Source: Eubacteriales bacterium
GTDB lineage: Bacteria; Bacillota; Clostridia; Lachnospirales; Lachnospiraceae
DNA length: 64,000 nt
Direction of reading: 5' to 3'
Assembly: GCA_030531555.1 (NCBI GenBank)
Contig: JAUNNI010000009.1
Coordinates: 1-64,000 of the forward strand
Shown here: positions 51,235-59,468 of the stretch, in pieces
How the letters are laid out: each line of letters starts with the position of its first letter
Numbering within the stretch: the first letter of the stretch is position 1
Notes under the pieces: generated by a model
Told to the model about the DNA's origin: nothing
Database searches by the model: none
Seen by the model: only the letters and a program-made list of their open reading frames with translations
Translations under genes and position numbers: made by a program

Positions 51235-52608
51235 TCATCGAATCGGATAATCCAATGTCATCATTAATCCATTGTAATATTTGTTGGCAAATTGAGTGGA
51301 AGACATTAAGAAGGAATACTGATCGGTTAAGTTCTTAATGGCAGAATCCCCATTATATTTATCATTGATCACACGTCCTGTGATGCTTCCGTCAGAATAC
51401 TTCACAAAATCCTGAATATTTGTGAGGGAAGTCAAGATAACGGAAGTTCTTGAGTTTCCATATTGTTTGATCAGGTCACAAAGCTTGTGTACCAGATATT
51501 CTTTGGAGTAAGCATAGTAATTTGGGGAATCTTCTGTTGTTGTAGAACTATTTGTTGGCAGGGTCTTCATTTCAATGGCCACAGTTAAACCAAGATTTTT
51601 AGCGGCAATCAAAGCATCTTCCAAAGTGATAACATAGTAGAGTTTGTTATTTCCAACCACGATCGGTTCGCTGGTTAATTCTTCAACAGTCAAATATTTG
51701 ACTGTACCGGTACGATTGGTGGTTCGAGTTAATGTGGAGTCATGCATTAAGACAAATTCCCCGTCCTTTGTTGCACGAACATCGATCTCTACCGCACTGG
51801 CGCCATATCTTTTCGCGTCGGTGATGGCTTCCATGGTTTCTTCTGGAGCAAAGAGACAGTAACCTCTGTGTGCTTCCCAGCAATAATTTTTGACGGTAAA
51901 AGTATGGGTAAATACACCATTTTTATAGGTGACGGTATTCACACCAAAAGCGGTGGAATAATAAATTCCGTTTTTCACATATCCTCTGGAAGGATGGGAC
52001 ACAGAAAAAGTTCCTTTGGAAATAGTTTTATAAGTATTCGGTTTCAATTCTCTTGTTCCGCCTTTCATCATGCTGATGGTGGAAGAATAACTTTCTTTTG
52101 AGACGGTAACTGTTATTTTTTTTGTATAGCATTTATTGAAGGTTATTTTGATATTACAAGTTCCAACAGCGGTGCCATGAACTTTTCCGGAGGAGGAAAC
52201 CGTAGCAATTTTAGAATTCGTAGACTTATAAGTGATGGAAGAGAACTTATTCTTATTTTTGATCGGGATGCTACAGGTTTCTTTTCGGTATACTGGAAGG
52301 CTGGAGGATACATCTGGTTTGATAACAGTAATTTTGCATTTTAATTTTTTGCTTCCGATTTTTGCAGTGATGGTAGCTACACCAGGTGCTTTTGCTTTCA
52401 CCTTACCAAAGAAGGAAACGGAGGCGATTTTTTTGTCAGAACTGCTCCACCTTGCACGCTTTTTACTTCCTTTTACTTTTAGACTGTATTTTTGGTTGAC
52501 TACCAGTGTTTTACTGCTTTTATTCAGAGTAATCTTGGCATATGACTGACATGGAATCAGGAAGAGAAGCATCCATAGAAACATCAGTCGCATTATTTGT
52601 TTTTTCAT
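51235..52608 (-). CDS. Secreted glycerophosphodiester phosphodiesterase with Ig-like (BIG2) repeats
   Basis: A 457-residue exported enzyme. The signal peptide (1-24) is followed by two BIG2-like Ig repeats (about 25-95 and 110-165; WSSSDKKIASVSFFGKVKA and STNSKIATVSSSGKVHG are the repeat cores) and a linker domain. The GDPD catalytic domain begins near residue 240 with EAHRGY and VEIDVRATKDGEFVLMHD, carrying the His, Glu and Asp metal and catalytic residues. It probably cleaves glycerophosphodiesters or teichoic-acid-like polymers at the surface. The second catalytic block appears as VAIEMKT. The AAAGGA ribosome site precedes the minus-strand ATG. Confidence 0.85.
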   Translation of the reverse strand: MKKQIMRLMFLWMLLFLIPCQSYAKITLNKSSKTLVVNQKYSLKVKGSKKRARWSSSDKKIASVSFFGKVKAKAPGVATITAKIGSKKLKCKITVIKPDVSSSLPVYRKETCSIPIKNKNKFSSITYKSTNSKIATVSSSGKVHGTAVGTCNIKITFNKCYTKKITVTVSKESYSSTISMMKGGTRELKPNTYKTISKGTFSVSHPSRGYVKNGIYYSTAFGVNTVTYKNGVFTHTFTVKNYCWEAHRGYCLFAPEETMEAITDAKRYGASAVEIDVRATKDGEFVLMHDSTLTRTTNRTGTVKYLTVEELTSEPIVVGNNKLYYVITLEDALIAAKNLGLTVAIEMKTLPTNSSTTTEDSPNYYAYSKEYLVHKLCDLIKQYGNSRTSVILTSLTNIQDFVKYSDGSITGRVINDKYNGDSAIKNLTDQYSFLMSSTQFANKYYNGLMMTLDYPIR

Positions 52609-52775
52609 GATTTTTTCCTTTGCTTTCTTTCAATATTCTTATAAGATTATGCAAAAATGGAAGGAATTAGTGCATTTTGTGAAGATTTTATGAAGTGGAA
52701 TATTTCCTCTATACATTTAAAAAAAATATGATACAATTTTACAGTAAAATGAATTTCATGAAAAGAGGTATGAAT

Positions 52776-53975
52776 ATGAAAAAAAGAATCGTTGCACCAT
52801 TTGTATTGACATGTGCACTTGTTCTTTCTCTTGGCCTGTCAGGATGCAGCACTTCCGGCACAGCAGGTCCAATCTCCAACGAATTTGTAGAAGTTAGCAA
52901 ATATAAAGGACTGGAGATCCCAGTTGTTGAGAAAACAGAAGTAACAGATGAAATGGTAGAAAATGAAATCCAGGGTACTCTTGCCAATAACATTGATTAC
53001 AAAACAGTGGATCGTGAATCCAAAGAAGGAGATATGGTCAATATTGATTTTGTAGGAAAATTAGATGGCAAAGCATTTGACAACGGATCTGCCGAAAAGC
53101 AGGATTTAGTAATCGGACAGGCAAACTTTATTGGAGCCAATGGAGATTATAAAGGTTTTGAAGAACAGTTAGTTGGTCATAAAGCCGGTGAAAAATTTGT
53201 GATCACTGTTAAGTTCCCAGATCAATATGCAGAAGAGCTGGCTGGAAAGGTTGCTACTTTTGACATTACTCTTCACGAAGTAAAGGAAGGAAGTGTTCCG
53301 GAACTTACAGAGGATATTCTTGCAAAACTTGGCACAAGTGCAAAAACTCCGGATGAATACCGTGAAGAGGTTCGCAAAGGATTAGAAGAACAGTATCAGA
53401 GCAATTATGACAGCACAGTAGAACGTGAAGTTTATACAGAATTAACTGCTAATATTAAAGTTGTCGGTGATCTTCAGTCAGAAATCGATGAAGCATATCA
53501 GTCTCAGTATGCGAGTTATGAGTCTTATGCACAGATGTATGGTGTAGAAATGGAAGAGTTTGCTCAGTCCTACATTGGAAAATCTTTAGAAGATTTCCAG
53601 GCAGAATTAAAAGCAAGTGCAGAAAAATCTGTTGCTTTCAAATATGCATGCAACCTGATCGCTGAAGAAGCAAAACTTGCATTATCTGATAAAGAATTTA
53701 CAGAAGAAGCGACAAAACTTGCAGAGGAATATGGTTTTACAGATTCTACAGAAGCAGCAGAAAGCTCCACAGAAGCAGCGGAAGCTTCCACAGGAGAAGC
53801 GAAGAAAGTATCCGCACTTGACCAGTTTGTGGAACAGTATGGAGAAGAAAGTATCCGCGATTATCTGACACAGAAAAAAGTAATGGCTTATCTTGTGGAA
53901 AACAGTAAACAGACCGAAAGTGCAACAACTTCTAAACCGGCAGAAACAGAAGAAGCTACAACAGAAGTAAAATAA
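52776..53975 (+). CDS. Trigger-factor-like FKBP peptidyl-prolyl isomerase lipoprotein
   Basis: A 399-residue exported chaperone-like lipoprotein. Signal peptide with lipobox LSGC (mature Cys about residue 24), then an FKBP-type domain (about 75-165: GDMVNIDFVGKLDGKAFDNG, KAGEKFVITVKFP) and a helical trigger-factor-like C-terminal arm (about 175-330), ending in a low-complexity Thr/Glu/Ala tail. It lacks the ribosome-binding N domain, so it should act on proteins outside the membrane. The ATG at 52776 is taken because it opens the signal peptide and follows AAGAGGT; longer in-frame starts exist. Confidence 0.85.
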   Translation: MKKRIVAPFVLTCALVLSLGLSGCSTSGTAGPISNEFVEVSKYKGLEIPVVEKTEVTDEMVENEIQGTLANNIDYKTVDRESKEGDMVNIDFVGKLDGKAFDNGSAEKQDLVIGQANFIGANGDYKGFEEQLVGHKAGEKFVITVKFPDQYAEELAGKVATFDITLHEVKEGSVPELTEDILAKLGTSAKTPDEYREEVRKGLEEQYQSNYDSTVEREVYTELTANIKVVGDLQSEIDEAYQSQYASYESYAQMYGVEMEEFAQSYIGKSLEDFQAELKASAEKSVAFKYACNLIAEEAKLALSDKEFTEEATKLAEEYGFTDSTEAAESSTEAAEASTGEAKKVSALDQFVEQYGEESIRDYLTQKKVMAYLVENSKQTESATTSKPAETEEATTEVK

Positions 53976-53994
53976 TCATTTTATAAAATTTACA

Positions 53995-54045
53995 AAAAGC
54001 TCATGACTATGATGGAAAGTATTGTAGTCACGAGCTTTTTTTATA
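53995..54045 (+). terminator. Intrinsic terminator after the PPIase lipoprotein gene
   Basis: AAAGCTCATGACTA pairs with TAGTCACGAGCTTT (one mismatch), followed by T residues; it ends just before the convergent Nudix gene and may serve both. Confidence 0.8.
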
Positions 54046-54049
54046 TTTA

Positions 54050-54946
54050 TTATTCGATATTTAGTAAATCAAACAAATTGGTTGCCAGCCTAACCATAAA
54101 TCGTGGATCTTGATCATAATCCAAATCGACATCTTTGGCATGAGATCTTCCAACATGTGTCTGATATGCTACATTGTGAACTTCCCATTCTGCAGAAAGA
54201 TTCTCATGACTTCGTTCGGATAAGCCAAGTTCGGCAATCATTTTGCAAATGCGATGACGATCTTCTTTGGAATGTACTTTATAGGAATCAATGATGATGG
54301 CGATTCTTCTTAGAAAGGCAATCTGGCAGTTAGGTCCGTATTTTTTTAAAATATGATCAATTTCTTTTTTGGCTTCCAGCACTTTAGGATGAGTACAATG
54401 TGGATAATAATGTCTTCTTACCATGTTGATGCCTCCGGCAGGAACACAGAAATCTGGGTTTTCCTGAAGGATTGCAAGATAGGTGCTATCCAAACCATGC
54501 CACATAACAGAATCCAATTCTTCTTTCTGTAAAGTCAGCTGGCTGATCTCAACAGGTTCTTCATAAAGATAGGTAAAAGCAACTTCATTATCTCGGAAGG
54601 TTTTTCCATGGAATTCTTCCTGGTACTGAATACGAAAAGTTCCAATAAAATGAAGGTCTTTTTTATCTGCCTGAATCCCCAGCTCTTCTTGCAATTCACG
54701 CAGAGCAGAATCGATTGGCTCATCGCCTGCCTGAATATGCCCCGCACTGGAAGTATCAAAACATCCTGGAAAAGAATCCTTATTTTGGGCTCGTTTTTGA
54801 AGAAGGACAAAGGTAACGGGACCATCCTGCTTCGTGATCCATATGTGAGCAGTACGATGTAAGATGCCCTTTTCATGGGCTTCCTCTCTGCTGACGGTCT
54901 CTCCCGTTGGCATTCCAAATTCATCACAGATATCAAAACGTTCCAT
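54050..54946 (-). CDS. Nudix hydrolase with a C-terminal extension
   Basis: A 298-residue protein whose first 175 residues form a Nudix domain related to the isopentenyl-diphosphate isomerase/YfcD group. The Nudix box is GHIQAGDEPIDSALRELQEE (split over the metal-binding helix), with Asp in place of the first Glu and the catalytic RELQEELGI intact. The last 120 residues are soluble, helical and unassigned. Nudix enzymes hydrolyse nucleoside diphosphates linked to another group, or isomerise IPP. The substrate is unknown. AAAGGAG precedes the minus-strand ATG by seven bases. Confidence 0.82.
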   Translation of the reverse strand: MERFDICDEFGMPTGETVSREEAHEKGILHRTAHIWITKQDGPVTFVLLQKRAQNKDSFPGCFDTSSAGHIQAGDEPIDSALRELQEELGIQADKKDLHFIGTFRIQYQEEFHGKTFRDNEVAFTYLYEEPVEISQLTLQKEELDSVMWHGLDSTYLAILQENPDFCVPAGGINMVRRHYYPHCTHPKVLEAKKEIDHILKKYGPNCQIAFLRRIAIIIDSYKVHSKEDRHRICKMIAELGLSERSHENLSAEWEVHNVAYQTHVGRSHAKDVDLDYDQDPRFMVRLATNLFDLLNIE

Positions 54947-55029
54947 AAAAAACTCCTTTCCTTAACCATAACATAGTAAGAGTATCATATTTTTCTCCTG
55001 ATTTCACCAGATATTTTTATTTAGAAAAG

Positions 55030-55058
55030 TTGACAAAACAACAAATCAGGATTACAAT
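55030..55058 (+). promoter_or_regulatory. Promoter of the MarR/ADH/ALDH unit
   Basis: TTGACA (55030-55035), a 17-base spacer and TACAAT (55053-55058). Since start codons at 55030 and 55057 would lie in the promoter, translation must begin downstream. Confidence 0.75.
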
Positions 55059-55070
55059 GCCATTTGTAAG

Positions 55071-55096
55071 AAAGATGTTGATTTATCAACATCTTT
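55071..55096 (+). promoter_or_regulatory. Perfect palindrome after the promoter, probable MarR operator or leader hairpin
   Basis: AAAGATGTTGAT (55071-55082) and ATCAACATCTTT (55085-55096) form a 12-bp perfect inverted repeat with a two-base centre, starting about six bases after the expected transcription start. Its size and symmetry suit a MarR dimer and imply autoregulation. Confidence 0.6.
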
Positions 55097-55107
55097 ATGA
55101 AAAGGAG

Positions 55108-55581
55108 ATGATTTTTATAATCGATAATTTTGAACGTTTATATCTAGGTGTATGTAATATTTACAAAGATATTCAGAAGATTAAAAAAAGCGAAATGAGT
55201 TTTTTCGGATTAAGTGGAAAGCATGTCATGCCTTTTTATTACCTGATGAGCCATCCAGAAGGATTGACTGCCAGCGAAATCTGTCGTTTGAGTAATGCAG
55301 ACAAAGCCGGGGTTTCTCGAAGCTTAAAAGAAATGGAATCAGAGGGATATATCTTATATGAAGAAAATTCTGAAAAAAAGCGCTATCGTAGTAAGATTTA
55401 TTTGACGGCTGAGGGAAGAAAAAAAGGAAAACAGATTCGCAACATCATTCTACAACTTACTATGGAAAGTGGCCAGGAGCTTAGTAGCGAGGAAAGAGAG
55501 ACCTTCTATCGCGTGCTGGATATTTTGTCAGAAAATATCCATTCCATTTGTGAGAAGGCCAATGAAGAAAATACAATTTAA
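55108..55581 (+). CDS. MarR-family transcriptional regulator
   Basis: A 157-residue winged helix regulator. The DNA-binding region LTASEICRLSNADKAGVSRSLKEMESEGYI (recognition helix plus wing KKRYRSKIYLT, in parts) and flanking dimerisation helices match MarR. The start is uncertain: GGAG sits directly against the ATG at 55108, too close for normal initiation, while a 4-codon frame (ATG 55097 to TGA 55111) overlaps it, which could couple translation. Upstream ATGs at 55057 and 55075 precede or sit in the palindrome. It lies 31 bases before an alcohol and an aldehyde dehydrogenase gene, which it probably represses. Confidence 0.82.
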   Translation: MIFIIDNFERLYLGVCNIYKDIQKIKKSEMSFFGLSGKHVMPFYYLMSHPEGLTASEICRLSNADKAGVSRSLKEMESEGYILYEENSEKKRYRSKIYLTAEGRKKGKQIRNIILQLTMESGQELSSEERETFYRVLDILSENIHSICEKANEENTI

Positions 55582-55612
55582 CGATTTGTCGTAAAGGAAA
55601 AGGGGAATAGAA

Positions 55613-56818
55613 ATGAATCCAATCAAGAAAATTTATTGTCGAGCATTTCAAACATGCTTTAAAATCGCTTTACCAGTTTTACCCTATCGAAAACCAAAGC
55701 GTTTAAAAAATATGGAAGAGCTTGCTTCTTTATTAAAAAAGAAAAAATGTCCTTCTGTCATGATTGTTACGGATGCGGGAATCCGTTCTTTCCATCTGAC
55801 GGAGAAATTGGAAAAAGAATTAAAAAATAAGGAGATTAGCTATGTGATCTATGATAAAACAGACGCCAATCCAACCACAGCAAATGTGGAAGAAGCCCTG
55901 CAGTTATACCATGACAATGGATGCAAAGCTTTGATTGGTTTTGGTGGCGGATCCAGCATGGATTGTGCAAAAGCTGTGGGTGCCCGTGTGGCAAAACCAA
56001 GACAATCTTTGAAGAAAATGAAGGGAATTTTAAAGGTTCATAAAAAATTGCCGCTCTTGATCGCCGTGCCTACCACTGCTGGAACAGGAAGTGAAACAAC
56101 ACTTGCTGCAGTCATTGTAGACAGTGAAACAAGACATAAATATCCAATCAATGACTTCCCATTGATCCCTAAATATGCCGTTTTAGATCCAAAAGTCACT
56201 TTGTCTTTACCACCATTTATCACAGCAACGACAGGGATGGACGCATTAACTCATGCGGTGGAGGCATTTATTGGGAATTCCACCACACCGGGAACCAGAA
56301 CCGATGCTTTTATGGCTGTAGAGCTTATCTTTCAGAATCTTGATACGGCCGTTTTTGATGGTGGCAATGTGGAAGCAAGAAAAAATATGTTAAGAGCCTC
56401 CTACTATGCCGGATGTGCATTTACAAAATCTTATGTGGGATATGTTCATGCAGTGGCGCATTCTTTAGGTGGAAAATATAATATTCCTCATGGTTATGCA
56501 AATGCGGTGATTCTGCCTTATGTTTTAGAAGCTTACGGAAGTAAAATTCATTCTAAATTATATAAACTGGCATATGCTGCAGGTCTGGCAGATGACGATA
56601 CGCCGATTGAAGTTGCAGCAGAACGATTCATCGAGGCAATCCGTGAGATGCAGCAGCGATATGGCATCGGAGATAAAATCATGGGTATCAAAGAAGAAGA
56701 TATTGAAGAGATGGCCATCTGTGCAGACAAAGAAGCCAATCCACTATATCCGGTTCCTGTATTGATGAATGCCAAAGAACTGGAAGTATTTTATCGCATG
56801 ATTATGGAGGAAGAATAG
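55613..56818 (+). CDS. Iron-containing alcohol dehydrogenase
   Basis: A 401-residue group III alcohol dehydrogenase. The NAD(P)-binding GFGGGSSMDCAKA (about 103) and PTTAGTGSE blocks are present, and the metal ligands appear as the Asp/His set in DALTHAVEAF, VHAVAHSLGG and IPHGYANA. It interconverts alcohols and aldehydes. It shares an operon with the MarR gene upstream and the aldehyde dehydrogenase directly downstream (stop TAG immediately followed by the next ATG). An N-terminal 30-residue extension is basic and hydrophobic. The substrate chain length is not predictable. Confidence 0.88.
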   Translation: MNPIKKIYCRAFQTCFKIALPVLPYRKPKRLKNMEELASLLKKKKCPSVMIVTDAGIRSFHLTEKLEKELKNKEISYVIYDKTDANPTTANVEEALQLYHDNGCKALIGFGGGSSMDCAKAVGARVAKPRQSLKKMKGILKVHKKLPLLIAVPTTAGTGSETTLAAVIVDSETRHKYPINDFPLIPKYAVLDPKVTLSLPPFITATTGMDALTHAVEAFIGNSTTPGTRTDAFMAVELIFQNLDTAVFDGGNVEARKNMLRASYYAGCAFTKSYVGYVHAVAHSLGGKYNIPHGYANAVILPYVLEAYGSKIHSKLYKLAYAAGLADDDTPIEVAAERFIEAIREMQQRYGIGDKIMGIKEEDIEEMAICADKEANPLYPVPVLMNAKELEVFYRMIMEEE

Positions 56819-58189
56819 ATGACAATTCAAGAGATTGTATCCAAACAAAGAGCTTATTTTTTTCGGGGAGAGACTCTCTCTGTTGACGGAAGGATTGAGG
56901 CCTTAAAACGCTTAAAAGAAACAATTTGCCGTTATGAGGAGGAAATTGCAGAAGCAATCTCTCTTGATCTTGGCAAAAGTGCATTTGAAAGTTATATGTG
57001 TGAGACTGGGATTGTTCTTAGCGAACTTTCCTATATGATCAAACATGTTCGTTCTTTTGCCAAAGAAAAAAACGTATGGACTCCGCTTGCTCAGTTTTGC
57101 TCCAGAAGCTATAAAAAGCCTTCTCCATATGGTGTGGTTCTGATCATGAGTCCTTGGAATTATCCTTTTATGCTTACCATGGATCCCTTGGTAGATGCCA
57201 TTGCAGCGGGAAATACGGTTGTGTTGAAGCCAAGTGCATATTCTCCAAAAACCAGTGCAATCATTGAAAAAATAATCAAAGAATGCTTCTCCGAAGAGTA
57301 TGTGGCAGTCGTCACTGGTGGGCGTGCAGAAAATCAGGCCCTTTTGGAAGAACATTTCAATTACATTTTCTTTACCGGCAGTCAGGCGGTGGGAAAAGAA
57401 GTGATGAAAAAAGCTGCGGAACATTTTACACCGGTTACTTTAGAACTTGGTGGAAAAAGTCCTTGTATCGTAATGGATGATGCAAACATTAAATTGGCAG
57501 CAAAGAGAATCGTTTTTGGGAAGTTTTTAAATTGTGGACAGACATGTGTGGCACCAGATTATATTCTTTGTCATAGCAGTGTGAAAGATGATTTTATCAA
57601 AGCGGTAAAGAAACAGCTGGTGAAACAATTTGGAAAGAATCCACTGTTTAATCCAAACTATGGAAAGATTATCAATGAAAAACATTTTGATCGTATCCTT
57701 GCTTTGATTGATAAAGAAAAAGTTGTCATGGGAGGACAGAGCAGGAAAGAAACCCTTCAGATTTGTCCTACAATCCTGGATTATGTAACCTATGAAGATG
57801 CTGTTATGCAGGAGGAAATCTTTGGACCGATCATGCCGATTCTTACCTTTGATTTTATTGAGGATGTGGTGGAAAAACTGCACTCTATGCAGGAACCTCT
57901 GGCTTTATACCTTTTTACTTCCGACCGTTCTATTGCAGATGAGGTCCTTTCTTCTGTAAGTTTTGGAGGCGGATGCATCAATGATACCATCATTCATCTT
58001 GCAACCAGTGAGATGGGATTCGGTGGTGTTGGTGCCAGTGGAATGGGTTCTTATCATGGAAAAACAGGTTTTGATACTTTTACACATTATAAAAGTATTG
58101 TGGATAAGAAAACATTTATGGATCTTCCGATGCGATACCAGCCATATCGAAATCTTTATGATAAATTGATTCATTTCTTTTTAAAATGA
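56819..58189 (+). CDS. Aldehyde dehydrogenase (class 3-like)
   Basis: A 456-residue NAD(P)-dependent aldehyde dehydrogenase of the short class 3/YwdH/CoxA-like group. The general-base Glu is in LELGGKSP (about 208) and the nucleophile Cys in NCGQTCVAPD (about 242); PWNYPFMLTMDPL is the family's N-terminal motif. It ends with a hydrophobic Phe/Leu-rich tail (LIHFFLK). The ATG follows the alcohol dehydrogenase stop without a gap. The pair suggests oxidation, or reduction, of an alcohol through its aldehyde under MarR control. Confidence 0.9.
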   Translation: MTIQEIVSKQRAYFFRGETLSVDGRIEALKRLKETICRYEEEIAEAISLDLGKSAFESYMCETGIVLSELSYMIKHVRSFAKEKNVWTPLAQFCSRSYKKPSPYGVVLIMSPWNYPFMLTMDPLVDAIAAGNTVVLKPSAYSPKTSAIIEKIIKECFSEEYVAVVTGGRAENQALLEEHFNYIFFTGSQAVGKEVMKKAAEHFTPVTLELGGKSPCIVMDDANIKLAAKRIVFGKFLNCGQTCVAPDYILCHSSVKDDFIKAVKKQLVKQFGKNPLFNPNYGKIINEKHFDRILALIDKEKVVMGGQSRKETLQICPTILDYVTYEDAVMQEEIFGPIMPILTFDFIEDVVEKLHSMQEPLALYLFTSDRSIADEVLSSVSFGGGCINDTIIHLATSEMGFGGVGASGMGSYHGKTGFDTFTHYKSIVDKKTFMDLPMRYQPYRNLYDKLIHFFLK

Positions 58190-58213
58190 TGTAAAAAAAT
58201 AAATGAATATCGG

Positions 58214-58243
58214 TTGACAAGTGTCTTGACACTTAGATATAAT
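58214..58243 (+). promoter_or_regulatory. niaR promoter containing an operator-like palindrome
   Basis: TTGACA (58214-58219), an 18-base spacer and TATAAT (58238-58243). The spacer holds the perfect palindrome AAGTGTCTTGACACTT (58219-58234), placed to block RNA polymerase. A NiaR dimer site is the natural reading, with autoregulation. Confidence 0.7.
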
Positions 58244-58279
58244 CTTGACTAGGAATATATGGAAGGGTAGGGATGCGAA

Positions 58280-58834
58280 ATGACAGGAAATGAACGTAGA
58301 ATGAAAATATTAGAAACGCTTTCAAAAAGCTCAGCTCCAATTGCTGCGAAAACATTGGCGAAAGAGTTTAATGTGAGTCGCCAGATTATTGTTTCTGATA
58401 TCGCCCTTTTGCGTGCAGAAAAACATGAAATTGCATCCACAAACAGAGGATATATTTTATCTGAAGATGCTAAGGCTACCAGAGTCTTTAAAGTAAAACA
58501 TTCTGATGATGAAGTGGAACAAGAGATGAATCTGATTGTTGACTATGGCGGAACGGTAGAAGATGTGTTTGTATATCATAAAACATATGGGACAGTTCGT
58601 GCGGAGATGAATATCCGCAGCAGAATTGATGTCATTGATTTTATGAAAGCAATTGAGACAGGTAAATCAAGTTTTTTAAAAAACATTACAGATGGATACC
58701 ATTATCATACGATTACTGCTTCTTCCGAGAAAATTCTTGATCGAATCCAGGAACAATTAGAAAAAAATGGATTTTTGGCTCAGCTCCAAGATTATGAGCC
58801 TGTGAATTTTTGGAAAGAGGAGAGTGCTAAGTAG
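58280..58834 (+). CDS. niaR: NiaR-type NAD-biosynthesis repressor (HTH_11 + 3H domain)
   Basis: A 184-residue regulator with an N-terminal HTH_11 domain (RRMKILETLSKSSAPIAAKTLA, NVSRQIIVSDIALLRA; about 5-60) and a C-terminal 3H domain (about 80-175) whose conserved histidines (VYHKTYGT, DGYHYHTITA) bind nickel and sense niacin. NiaR (YrxA) represses NAD synthesis and niacin uptake genes in Firmicutes. None of those genes are adjacent; a PncC-like salvage gene lies 37 kb away in the window. The palindrome in its promoter suggests self-control. AGGGATGCGAA precedes the ATG. Confidence 0.85.
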   Translation: MTGNERRMKILETLSKSSAPIAAKTLAKEFNVSRQIIVSDIALLRAEKHEIASTNRGYILSEDAKATRVFKVKHSDDEVEQEMNLIVDYGGTVEDVFVYHKTYGTVRAEMNIRSRIDVIDFMKAIETGKSSFLKNITDGYHYHTITASSEKILDRIQEQLEKNGFLAQLQDYEPVNFWKEESAK

Positions 58835-58897
58835 CATTTGTTTACCGGTAACAAAAAGTTACGATATTCTATTTAACAAAATAATGATAAGGAATTG

Positions 58898-58931
58898 ACA
58901 GCCAGAATAATCTCTGGCTGTTTTCTTTTTT
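58898..58931 (+). terminator. Intrinsic terminator after niaR
   Basis: ACAGCCAGA pairs perfectly with TCTGGCTGT around ATAATC, followed by TTTCTTTTTT. Confidence 0.85.
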
Positions 58932-59003
58932 CTTAGAGCAATGGCAATGGATGATTTTTTATGCTATACTTTTCTATAAACTATATAAAGTTAGGAGATA
59001 ATT

Positions 59004-59462
59004 ATGTCTGTTTTGATTCGTAAAATGATTGCAGAAGATAAAGAGGAAGTCCTTCAGATGATGAGGGTTTTTTATGATTCCCCTGCAGTCTTTTTTAAAG
59101 CGAAAGATCATATTTTGGAAAAAGACATCGAAGACTGTATCGGAGATTGTCCATGGATTGATGGTTACATTTTTGAAGAAAATGAATCGATCATAGGTTA
59201 TGCCATGGTTGCCATGTGCTATGCTACAGAGTTTGGAGGTCTTTGCCTGTGGTTGGAAGATCTTTACTTAAAACCGGAATTCAGAGGCTTGAAGATTGGA
59301 AGTAATTTTCTCCATTATCTGGAAGAAGCTTACCCTGATGCAGTACGTATTAAATTAGAGGTGGAAACAGAAAATGAAACAGCAATTGCCACATATAAAA
59401 AAGCTGGATATGGTGTTTCCCCTTATTTTGTAATGACGAAAGAATTGGATGGTCAAAGATAA
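59004..59462 (+). CDS. GNAT-family N-acetyltransferase
   Basis: A 152-residue acetyltransferase. The fold is recognisable by LEDLYLKPEFRGLKIGSNFLHYLEE, where the acetyl-CoA pyrophosphate loop reads RGLKIG (Lys at a usual Gly position), and by the C-terminal ETENETAIATYKKAGY block. The acceptor, a small amine or protein N terminus, cannot be told. AGGAGATAATT precedes the ATG. It is followed after six bases by a membrane-anchored protein gene. Confidence 0.85.
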   Translation: MSVLIRKMIAEDKEEVLQMMRVFYDSPAVFFKAKDHILEKDIEDCIGDCPWIDGYIFEENESIIGYAMVAMCYATEFGGLCLWLEDLYLKPEFRGLKIGSNFLHYLEEAYPDAVRIKLEVETENETAIATYKKAGYGVSPYFVMTKELDGQR

Positions 59463-59468
59463 TTACTG

